Positions 1 to 5,129 of a DNA stretch of 5,129 nt are shown here, piece by piece. Position 1 is the first letter of the stretch, and the number at the start of each line of letters is the position of its first letter. Source of the stretch: Flavobacteriales bacterium (lineage in GTDB: Bacteria > Bacteroidota > Bacteroidia > Flavobacteriales_D > Sanyastnellaceae); NCBI GenBank assembly GCA_028825055.1, contig JAPKAW010000148.1, positions 1-5,129 on the forward strand. Reading direction: 5' to 3'. A program made the translations under genes and the position numbers. A model generated the notes under the pieces. It did not search any database. It worked only from the letters and a program-made list of their open reading frames with translations, and was not told the origin of the DNA.

Positions 1-56
1 CCCGATGGGGAACGGAACGAGGTTGGCGAACGCATTGCAGCGCCTTTTAATCCAAC

Positions 57-1178
57 CTACTTGGGTGCCTTCCAGACAATCAAGCCTCCCAAAATCGCGA
101 AGAGCACATTGGGCAACCACGCCGCCATCAACAACCACTGATCCGTAGACACTATGGCATCAGCCGGCAGGATCATGGAAGCAGCGTATACCGTGATGAT
201 TTTGGATGTGAATACAAAGAAGAAACCGATCACGACCGCGAGGAACAAATGGTACCCCATACCCCCTCTCAACTTTCTGGATGCAATCCCTACACCGATC
301 AAGGTCAACACATAAATCGAAAAAGGGCTCGAAGTTCTCGCGTGCTTTTCCAACTTCAGTAGGTTGACGGGCGCACCCCTTTGCGCTTCGCGTTCAATGT
401 GCCCGCTCAATTCTGGTGTGGACATCGTCGACACCAAAGCGGAACGCTGTCCAAAGTCACTGATGCGCATACTCAGCGTCGTATCCAACCGCGTCAAATA
501 GTTCAATCGCTCCTTGCCATCCGGTTCTATATCCCGAATACGCGCATTGATGAGGCGCCATGTGCTGTCTTCAGTATTCCACGTAGCCTTGGCCGCAAGA
601 ATCCGTTGTTCCAGACGACCGCTCTCCGACCAACGCTCCAATTGAAAGCGATAACCAGTATTGCGATCGACTGTAATGCTGCGGAAGTAAACCACCGTAC
701 CAGGGGAAATTTCCCGGTACATGTGCTGATCAGAAATATGAAAATTGACGTGCACATGCTGCACTTCAAAATCCACTTTCCGTTCATTGGCTTTTGGAAG
801 AATGATGTGAGAAATCACCAATGACATCACGACCAAGACCGTCGCCGAGATAAAATAAGGGCGCATAAACCGTCCAAAACTCATTCCTGAACTCAACATG
901 GCGACAATCTCCGTCTGCTGCGCCAACCGACTTGTAAACCAAATAATGGTCAAGAACACGATGAAGCCGCTCAGCAAATTGCCAAAGTGAAAGCAAAAAC
1001 TCAAGTAATACAGTAAGGTTCCTCCCAAAGGCGCCTCGTTGGCCAACAACCGACCCACATTTTCCATCAAATCAAATACAACCGCGATCACACAAAAAAT
1101 CCCCACCATGAAAAAAAACGTGGTCAGGAATTTTTGGATGATGTAGCGATCCAATCGTGGCAAACGGAATGGTTTCAT
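57..1178 (-). CDS. LptF/LptG (YjgP/YjgQ) family lipopolysaccharide export permease
   Basis: Inner-membrane permease of the LptF/LptG family. These proteins form the membrane part of the LptB2FG ABC transporter, which extracts lipopolysaccharide and passes it to the periplasmic bridge. At 373 residues it has about the family's usual length. Hydrophobic segments near residues 15-38, 54-82 and 106-127 are followed by a soluble stretch (about 128-280), which corresponds to the periplasmic jellyroll. Three more membrane segments follow (about 285-300, 309-332, 347-369). Family features are the N-terminal LDRYIIQKFL, the cytoplasmic loop RLAQQTEIVAMLSSGMS (84-100), the SPFSIYVLTLIGVGIASRK stretch near 284-302 and the ending WLPNVLFAILGG. 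The ATG at 1178 lies 10 bp after the tgt stop, so the two are surely one operon; no Shine-Dalgarno sequence is visible. The stop is TAG. Whether it is the LptF or the LptG partner cannot be decided here, so no symbol is given. The family call is firm. Confidence 0.93.
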   Translation of the reverse strand: MKPFRLPRLDRYIIQKFLTTFFFMVGIFCVIAVVFDLMENVGRLLANEAPLGGTLLYYLSFCFHFGNLLSGFIVFLTIIWFTSRLAQQTEIVAMLSSGMSFGRFMRPYFISATVLVVMSLVISHIILPKANERKVDFEVQHVHVNFHISDQHMYREISPGTVVYFRSITVDRNTGYRFQLERWSESGRLEQRILAAKATWNTEDSTWRLINARIRDIEPDGKERLNYLTRLDTTLSMRISDFGQRSALVSTMSTPELSGHIEREAQRGAPVNLLKLEKHARTSSPFSIYVLTLIGVGIASRKLRGGMGYHLFLAVVIGFFFVFTSKIITVYAASMILPADAIVSTDQWLLMAAWLPNVLFAILGGLIVWKAPK

Positions 1179-1188
1179 GCAGTGGGGT

Positions 1189-2328
1189 TCATAGCCTCTG
1201 ATTCAATTTCGGAATAACCTCATCCTTCCACGTGGAAAAATCTCCCGCCACGATGTGCTGTCTTGCCTGGCGGACAAGCTCCAAATAAAAGGCCAAATTA
1301 TGAATACTGCAGATAGTCAACCCCAAATACTCACTGGCCTTTAGCAAGTGCCTCACATAGGCTTTTGAGTAATACGTGTCCACATCAGCGGTTCCATTGG
1401 CATCCAGAACGCTGTGGTCATTGGACCATTTCTCGTTCTTCATGTTCATGGTTCCTTCCCACGTGAAAAGCAACCCATGACGGGCATTGCGCGTTGGCAT
1501 GACACAGTCAAACATATCCACTCCCAAGGCCATGTTTTCTAGCAAATTGGCAGGTGTCCCCACTCCCATCAAGTATCGGGGCTTATCCTTTGGAAGGATA
1601 TCGCAGACCAACTCGGTCATAGCGTACATGTCTTCATGAGGCTCTCCAACGCTCAAACCTCCAATGGCATTTCCTTCAGCTCCACGATTGGCTACCTCAT
1701 GCGCCGCTTGTGATCGCAAATCTTTAAACGTCGACCCCTGTACAATTGGAAAGAGAGCCTGATGGTGACCGTACATAGGTTCAGTGGCCTGCAGTTGATT
1801 GATGCAACGGTCCAACCAACGATGGGTTAGCTCCATGGATTCACGGGCATACTTGTATTCACTTGGATACGGTGGACATTCATCAAAGGCCATGATGATA
1901 TCGGCTCCAATGCTCCGTTGAATGTCCATGGAGTTTTCCGGACTGAACAAATGCTTACTCCCATCTATGTGGCTTCGAAAAGTGGCTCCCTCCTCAGTGA
2001 TTTTTCGACGGTCAGCCAAACTGAACACCTGGTAGCCTCCACTGTCTGTTAAGATGGGACCGTCCCAATGCATAAACCGATGCAAACCACCCGCAGCCTC
2101 GAGAACAGACGTGCCTGGCCGGAGATACAAGTGGTAGGTATTGCCCAATATAATTTGGGCTTTGATTTGTTCTTTCAGGTCACGCTGCGGAACCGCCTTT
2201 ACACTTCCGACCGTACCTACAGGCATAAAAATCGGCGTTTCTATTTCACCGTGGTCGGTGGTTACGCGGCCTGCGCGTGCACTTGAGCCCGGATCTTGGG
2301 CTTCGATATCAAACGTAAGCGGTGGCAT
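1189..2328 (-). CDS. tgt: Queuine/preQ1 tRNA-guanine transglycosylase (Tgt)
   Basis: Swaps guanine-34 in the anticodon of Asp, Asn, His and Tyr tRNAs for the queuosine precursor preQ1; cytoplasmic. The 379-residue protein fits the family length (about 375). It begins MPPLTFDIEAQDPGSSARAG and shows the family blocks: ETPIFMPVGTVGSVKAV, QIILGNTYHLYLRPG, LTDSGGYQVFSL (D95, the substrate-binding aspartate), MAFDECPP (D149), AIGGLSVGE (221-229) and GVDMFDCVMPTRNARHG, with D274 the expected nucleophile. The zinc site is abnormal. The three cysteines of the usual CxCxxC motif align with G312, A314 and D317, while the final ligand H343 (SIHN) is kept. I recall the same loss in other Bacteroidota Tgt proteins, so activity is probably retained. 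An in-frame ATG at 2436 would add 36 residues without family similarity, run over the start of the divergent gene and sit upstream of the likely promoter, so the ATG at 2328 was chosen. Stop TGA at 1189-1191. Confidence 0.96.
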   Translation of the reverse strand: MPPLTFDIEAQDPGSSARAGRVTTDHGEIETPIFMPVGTVGSVKAVPQRDLKEQIKAQIILGNTYHLYLRPGTSVLEAAGGLHRFMHWDGPILTDSGGYQVFSLADRRKITEEGATFRSHIDGSKHLFSPENSMDIQRSIGADIIMAFDECPPYPSEYKYARESMELTHRWLDRCINQLQATEPMYGHHQALFPIVQGSTFKDLRSQAAHEVANRGAEGNAIGGLSVGEPHEDMYAMTELVCDILPKDKPRYLMGVGTPANLLENMALGVDMFDCVMPTRNARHGLLFTWEGTMNMKNEKWSNDHSVLDANGTADVDTYYSKAYVRHLLKASEYLGLTICSIHNLAFYLELVRQARQHIVAGDFSTWKDEVIPKLNQRL

Positions 2329-2348
2329 GGGAATCAAGAATGGGTTTG

Positions 2349-2356
2349 CAAATGTA
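2349..2356 (-). promoter_or_regulatory. Candidate Bacteroidota -7 promoter box for tgt
   Basis: On the minus strand this reads TACATTTG, an exact match to the Bacteroidota -7 consensus TAnnTTTG, 20 bp before the tgt ATG at 2328. Transcription would begin near 2342, leaving a leader of about 14 nt. No good -33 TTTG lies at the usual distance; the nearest TTG is about 27 bp upstream. The adjoining plus-strand octamer TGGGTTTG (2341-2348) differs from the consensus at one position and could serve the divergent DUF554 gene. An eight-base match with four fixed T/G positions can arise by chance, so this rests mainly on location. Confidence 0.4.
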
Positions 2357-2366
2357 ACTTCGGAGC

Positions 2367-3056
2367 ATGGTAGGAACCTTCTACAATGCGGTAGCAGTTG
2401 GTCTGGGAGCAACATTGGGGTGTGCTTTGGGCTCAAAAATCCCCGTTGGGCTCAAAAACTCAGCTTTTACGACGCTGGGTTTATTCACTTTGGGAATTGG
2501 CATCATCATGTGTGGGGACATGAACGAACCCTTTGGCGTTTTTCTTGCGCTGATTGGAGGTGGACTTTTAGGGCATGCTATGGACTGGGACCAATGGGTG
2601 CAAAAACGAACTCAACGACTCGGCGCTGGAACAGGGAGTGCGCTGACCCAATCCGTGTTGCTCTTTTGTGCCGGGGCCATGACACTCATCGGATGCATGA
2701 ACGATGGCCTCCATGGAGACCCAACCATTCTTCTGATCAAAGGGACCATGGACTTTGTGAGCGCTGCATTTCTGGCCGCTGCATTGGGCCGTGGAGTGTT
2801 GCTCGCCGCTCCAGTCGTTTTAATCATTCAAGGAGGACTGACGTGGATGTTCGAAGGCATAGGCTCTAGCTGGTCTGACGAACTTATCCAGGATTACACG
2901 GGCTTGGGGGGAATCTTACTTTTAGCCCTTGGATTGGACTTGTTGGGCATTCGGTCCTTTAAATTATTGAATCTCATTCCTGCATTTTTGCTCTTGCCAT
3001 TCACCAAAGCTGCAGCGGCATGGCTGCAGGCCTTTTGGCCTCAATTTCTCTCTTAA
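2367..3056 (+). CDS. DUF554 family integral membrane protein (YdfK-like)
   Basis: Polytopic inner-membrane protein of the DUF554 family, in which Bacillus YdfK and E. coli YqgA fall. The molecular function of the family is not established; a transport role is only a guess. The 229 residues match the usual length. Signature features are the N-terminal GTFYNAVAVGLGATLG followed by SKIP, and the central run from GAMTLIGCMNDGLHGDPT (about 103-120) through KGTMDFVSAAFLAAALGRGV to AAPVVLIIQGG (about 147-157). Hydrophobic segments lie near residues 3-22, 34-50, 55-71, 94-113, 129-156, 176-194 and 198-217. The ATG at 2367 gives the expected family N-terminus directly. GGAG stands only one or two bases before it, too close to be a normal Shine-Dalgarno sequence. 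The gene diverges from tgt with 38 bp between starts, and its TAA stop is 3 bp before the muramidase ATG, so the two are very likely translated from one mRNA. Confidence 0.9.
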   Translation: MVGTFYNAVAVGLGATLGCALGSKIPVGLKNSAFTTLGLFTLGIGIIMCGDMNEPFGVFLALIGGGLLGHAMDWDQWVQKRTQRLGAGTGSALTQSVLLFCAGAMTLIGCMNDGLHGDPTILLIKGTMDFVSAAFLAAALGRGVLLAAPVVLIIQGGLTWMFEGIGSSWSDELIQDYTGLGGILLLALGLDLLGIRSFKLLNLIPAFLLLPFTKAAAAWLQAFWPQFLS

Positions 3057-3059
3057 AAA

Positions 3060-3773
3060 ATGACAAAGTCTAGCCATTTAAATTCTCAGTTTACAGCACC
3101 ATCTCGGAGGGCACGAACCTTTTTGGCCCTGCTCATTCTGGGACTATTAGGGTGGGGAGGCTGGGAGTTCCAACGCCGTTTGGATGGCCAATGGACAGGC
3201 CCCGGCGACTGGTGGGGAGTTCGTGCAACAAAGAGTCACTACAGCGACGATGTTGCACAATATGCCGAAGAGTTTGACTTGCCTTACGCCTACCTCATGG
3301 CACTCATCCAGTTGGAGTCAGGTGGCAGAAAGCCCGCAGGAAAGCGATTCGAGCCACATGTATTCGAGCAATTAAAAGCAGTGCGAGACGGCACACGACC
3401 TGCCTATGAAAATGTCACAGCATTGCATTTAGCCGACGCCAATGATGATGCTTTGAAGAACTTGGCTACCTCTTGGGGACCGTTTCAGTTGATGGGATAC
3501 AAATGCATCTTGCTCGAAGTCCAAATTCGAGACATTCGAGGGAATGAAGCCATCCGATTTGGCACGAATTGGATCAACCAGACCTATGGCGTTCAACTTA
3601 GAAGAGAGGCCTATCAAGATGCCTTTCATCTTCACAACACAGGGAGGCCCTTTCCCAAATCAGGAAAACCGCAGACATACCATCCCGACTATGTCGCCCG
3701 CGGAATCCATCTTATGGATCATTACTCCTTGGAGGAATTAACGGAGTCATTGGATTTAACGATTCCTTCGTAA
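3060..3773 (+). CDS. Membrane-anchored lysozyme-like N-acetylmuramidase or lytic transglycosylase
   Basis: Probable peptidoglycan-cleaving enzyme of the lysozyme-like fold, 237 residues. An Arg-rich N-terminus (SRRAR, 16-20) precedes one hydrophobic helix (about 20-36) with no lipobox or clear signal-peptidase site, so a periplasmic domain tethered to the inner membrane is inferred. The catalytic region reads ALIQLESGGR, with E86 the likely acid, then FEPHVFEQL (97-105), SWGPFQLMGYK (138-148) and a C-terminal HNTGRPF (192-198) and HPDYVARG (208-215). The order ESGG, FEPHVF, SWGxFQxMG resembles the N-acetylmuramidase (DUF3380) family of phage and bacterial endolysins more than classical SLT transglycosylases, but the spacing is not identical. 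Those enzymes are usually soluble; the anchor suggests a cell-wall housekeeping role rather than lysis. The start follows an A-run, with no Shine-Dalgarno sequence. It lies 3 bp after DUF554 and 21 bp before the WYL gene. The fold is fairly sure, the exact chemistry is not. Confidence 0.72.
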   Translation: MTKSSHLNSQFTAPSRRARTFLALLILGLLGWGGWEFQRRLDGQWTGPGDWWGVRATKSHYSDDVAQYAEEFDLPYAYLMALIQLESGGRKPAGKRFEPHVFEQLKAVRDGTRPAYENVTALHLADANDDALKNLATSWGPFQLMGYKCILLEVQIRDIRGNEAIRFGTNWINQTYGVQLRREAYQDAFHLHNTGRPFPKSGKPQTYHPDYVARGIHLMDHYSLEELTESLDLTIPS

Positions 3774-3778
3774 CCTTG
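3750..3778 (+). promoter_or_regulatory. Possible promoter of the WYL regulator gene
   Basis: TAACCTTG at 3771-3778 overlaps the muramidase stop codon and matches the Bacteroidota -7 consensus TAnnTTTG at all but one fixed base. A TTG at 3750-3752 stands 18 bp upstream, close to the expected -33 spacing. It would start transcription near 3785, about 10 nt before the ATG at 3795. If real, the regulator could be expressed apart from the two upstream genes. The match is weak and could be chance. Confidence 0.22.
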
Positions 3779-3794
3779 ATTGCATTGTCACGCC

Positions 3795-4814
3795 ATGCCA
3801 GCCAATAAATACGCCCTCATTCGTTACCGGACCATCGATCGATGCCTCACCAATCGGTCGAACGTTTACCCGAGTAAAGAAGACTTGCGTTTGGCCTGTG
3901 AGGAGGCCCTCTATGGCAGCGCGGGAGACCGCATTAGCGTCTCAACCCTTGAAAAGGACCTCAATGCCATGCGCAATGATGGTGCACTTGGGTATCACGC
4001 ACCAATCGTTTATCACCGTGACCAACGCGGCTATTACTATGAGGAGGAAGGGTATTCGATTGAAAACCTGCAGCTCAATGATGAAGAGCTCGACGCCATT
4101 CGGTTTGCCGCCAAGACGCTCGTGCAGTTTCGAAATGTCCCCATCTTTTCCCAGTTCGATCAAGCGATCAGTAAAATTGACGATCGTCTTAGGCTTGCAC
4201 CCGATTTGGACACACACACTTTGGATGCTGTCGTTCAATTTGAATCAGCCCCCTCAACGCGCGGTTCTGAGCACCTCATCCCCATTTTGCAAAGCATTCG
4301 CAAGCTTAAGCGCGTGATCATTTCCCATCGGAAGTTCATCTCTACCGATGCAACCGCATACTGTATTGACCCTTATCTCCTGCGGGAGTACCGCAACCGT
4401 TGGTACGTCATTGCCTGGAATGAAGACAAAGGCCAATTCAGAACATATGGTTTGGATCGCATTGAAACGATTGAACTCTCCGACGAGAGTTTTGACCAGC
4501 AATCCAATTTCAATGCCGACGAATTTTTCGTTCACAGTTTCGGCATTTCTAAAATTAGCGAGCACCCGCGTCACATTCGAGTCCGGTGCGGCCGATTGCA
4601 ATACGAGTATCTCGCTAGTCAACCGGTGCATAGCAGTCAGGAGCTCATTCAAATTGATGAGGACCTGTTCGAATTAAAACTGCATGTGTTCCTCACTTTT
4701 GAATTGGTGCAGTTTCTAATGGGGCTGGGACCTGCCGTCGAGATAATCGAACCCGCAGAGCTAAAAGATTTAATCACAACTCAGCTTGAAAAAACGCTGA
4801 AACAGTATCAATAG
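3795..4814 (+). CDS. WYL domain-containing transcriptional regulator
   Basis: Transcription factor of the HTH-WYL-WCX type (YafY/PafBC group), cytoplasmic, 339 residues, near the usual length. The N-terminal DNA-binding part (about 1-85) opens with NKYALIRYRTIDRCL, as in Bacteroidota homologues; STLEKDLNAMRND (about 50-62) is the likely recognition-helix region. The WYL domain spans about 150-225, with DPYLLREYRNRWYVIAW at 192-208 and RTYGLDRI at 216-223; the name-giving triplet is WYV, a conservative change. The C-terminal WCX extension (about 260-339) contains IRVRCGRLQYEYL and QPVHSSQE (276-283). WYL domains are thought to bind nucleic acid or small ligands and often control DNA-damage or defence genes; the target here is unknown. 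A TTG at 3780 would add five residues (MHCHA), but ATG at 3795 gives the family N-terminus MPANK. It lies 21 bp after the muramidase gene in the same direction. Stop TAG. Confidence 0.93.
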   Translation: MPANKYALIRYRTIDRCLTNRSNVYPSKEDLRLACEEALYGSAGDRISVSTLEKDLNAMRNDGALGYHAPIVYHRDQRGYYYEEEGYSIENLQLNDEELDAIRFAAKTLVQFRNVPIFSQFDQAISKIDDRLRLAPDLDTHTLDAVVQFESAPSTRGSEHLIPILQSIRKLKRVIISHRKFISTDATAYCIDPYLLREYRNRWYVIAWNEDKGQFRTYGLDRIETIELSDESFDQQSNFNADEFFVHSFGISKISEHPRHIRVRCGRLQYEYLASQPVHSSQELIQIDEDLFELKLHVFLTFELVQFLMGLGPAVEIIEPAELKDLITTQLEKTLKQYQ

Positions 4815-4826
4815 ACCTCCTTTTTT

Positions 4827-4851
4827 CGCACCGTAAATCCATTACGGTGTG
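4827..4851 (+). terminator. Hairpin after the WYL gene, possible atypical terminator
   Basis: A perfect 8-bp inverted repeat, CACCGTAA (4829-4836) and TTACGGTG (4842-4849), surrounds a 5-base loop. A G-U and a C-G pair extend the stem to 10 bp (4827-4851). It begins 12 bp after the WYL stop. A run of six T (4821-4826) comes before the stem rather than after it, and no U-tract follows on either strand, so it is not a standard intrinsic terminator. It may be a 3' end stabiliser, a weak terminator or an operator for the next gene. Confidence 0.45.
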
Positions 4852-4885
4852 CCTTCATTGATTTGTCATGTCAACAAATTCAAAA

Positions 4886-4891
4886 GAAGGA
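4886..4891 (+). promoter_or_regulatory. Shine-Dalgarno sequence of the right-edge gene
   Basis: GAAGGA, within AAAGAAGGAA, stands 5 bases before the ATG at 4897. It is the only well-placed ribosome binding site in the window and is the main reason for choosing that start. The other genes here lack one, as is common in Bacteroidota, so it may mark a gene of different origin or simply a strongly translated one. Confidence 0.45.
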
Positions 4892-4896
4892 ACCAC

Positions 4897-5129
4897 ATGT
4901 CTATCCCACTGAACCCTGCAGCTTTTCAAGAGCATTCTAGCATCACTACAATGGCAGAAGCTCAACGTTGGATTGATGGCTTCCCTCGTCCCGACTGCTT
5001 CAACGCACATGCTTGGTCTACAACGAAAAGACTCGCTATGTTGGTTTGGAGATGTCATCTGGAAAATCGCCATTTCAACCGCACGTTGAATTTCCTTCAC
5101 CCCTCTTTTTACGACATGATTCAGACGCC
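4897..5129 (+). CDS. Unrecognised protein, N-terminal part only (cut by window edge)
   Basis: An open frame runs without a stop from ATG 4897 to the right edge, 77 complete codons. It begins MSIPLNPAAFQEHSSITTMA and includes RWIDGFPRPDC (25-35) and HLENRHFNRTLNFLHPSFYD (54-73). I do not recognise a family. The visible part is soluble, rich in His, Trp and Phe, and has no signal peptide, membrane helix or evident catalytic motif. The well-spaced GAAGGA before the ATG and the same direction as the preceding genes favour a true gene. Against it, two other frames are open over much of this stretch: a plus-strand frame until about 5090, and a minus-strand frame at 4855-5100 that would need a GTG start. 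A hairpin 45 bp upstream and a loose -7-like TTGATTTG (4858-4865) suggest it is transcribed separately from the WYL gene. Confidence 0.5.
   Translation, partial: MSIPLNPAAFQEHSSITTMAEAQRWIDGFPRPDCFNAHAWSTTKRLAMLVWRCHLENRHFNRTLNFLHPSFYDMIQT

Noticed and set aside
1..141. Plus-strand frame open from the left edge to a stop at 139-141, and a minus-strand ATG at 35 preceded by AAAGG.
   Set aside because: The first would overlap the 3' end of the permease gene antisense by about 85 bp, and the second leaves only a dozen codons in the window. Neither can be supported.
381..824. Plus-strand frame of 147 codons.
   Set aside because: Antisense to the well-supported LptF/LptG permease gene, with no recognisable domain or ribosome binding site.
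2143..2160. Perfect inverted repeat GCCCAA, 6-base spacer, TTGGGC.
   Set aside because: It lies inside tgt over the codons of the conserved IILGNTYHL motif, so the bases are explained by the protein.
2141..2869. Long plus-strand frame of 242 codons.
   Set aside because: It is out of frame with the DUF554 gene and antisense to tgt; its translation is low-complexity in Arg/Trp/Ser and resembles no protein.
3833..3844. Twelve-base palindrome CATCGATCGATG near the start of the WYL gene.
   Set aside because: It encodes the family-conserved RTIDRC stretch and has no partner site elsewhere in the window, so an operator role is unsupported.
4868..4912. Fourteen-codon frame starting ATGTCAACA just before the right-edge gene and overlapping its start.
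   Set aside because: A leader peptide is conceivable, but there is no ribosome binding site, no regulatory codon run, and it is short enough to be chance.
4855..5100. Minus-strand frame of 81 codons.
   Set aside because: It needs a GTG start, opposes the direction of the neighbouring genes and looks like no known protein; the plus-strand frame from 4897 has a better start signal.

Overview
The window looks like ordinary chromosome from a member of the Bacteroidota, probably near the Flavobacteriales or Sphingobacteriales. Base composition is roughly balanced. Four things support this. A tRNA-guanine transglycosylase gene (tgt) is followed at once by an LptF/LptG-type permease gene, a pairing I recall as common in that phylum. 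The Tgt lacks the usual zinc cysteines, as I recall for Bacteroidota Tgt proteins. A WYL-domain regulator has the N-terminus typical of Bacteroidota homologues. Most starts have no clear Shine-Dalgarno sequence, and there is a perfect Bacteroidota-type -7 box (TAnnTTTG) upstream of tgt. The species cannot be named from this sequence.

Layout. Positions 1-56 are too short to interpret. Positions 57-2328 hold a minus-strand pair, tgt followed 10 bp later by the LptF/LptG-family permease. A 38-bp divergent gap (2329-2366) separates it from a plus-strand group: a DUF554 membrane protein (2367-3056), a membrane-anchored lysozyme-like muramidase (3060-3773, gap 3 bp) and a WYL-domain transcription regulator (3795-4814, gap 21 bp). 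A 10-bp-stem hairpin lies just after the regulator (4827-4851). The window ends inside an unrecognised plus-strand reading frame that starts at 4897 behind a clear Shine-Dalgarno sequence.

How the genes may relate. The minus-strand pair joins tRNA modification (queuosine pathway) to export of lipopolysaccharide to the outer membrane. I know of no mechanistic link between them, and the pairing is best read as a conserved operon. On the plus strand, DUF554 and the muramidase are almost certainly co-transcribed. The WYL gene may belong to the same transcript or have its own promoter. No mobile element, CRISPR array, tRNA or rRNA was found. I see no compelling new multi-gene system. The points most worth checking are the missing Tgt zinc ligands, the anchored muramidase coupled to DUF554, the hairpin with its U-tract on the unusual side, and the truncated unknown gene at the right edge.
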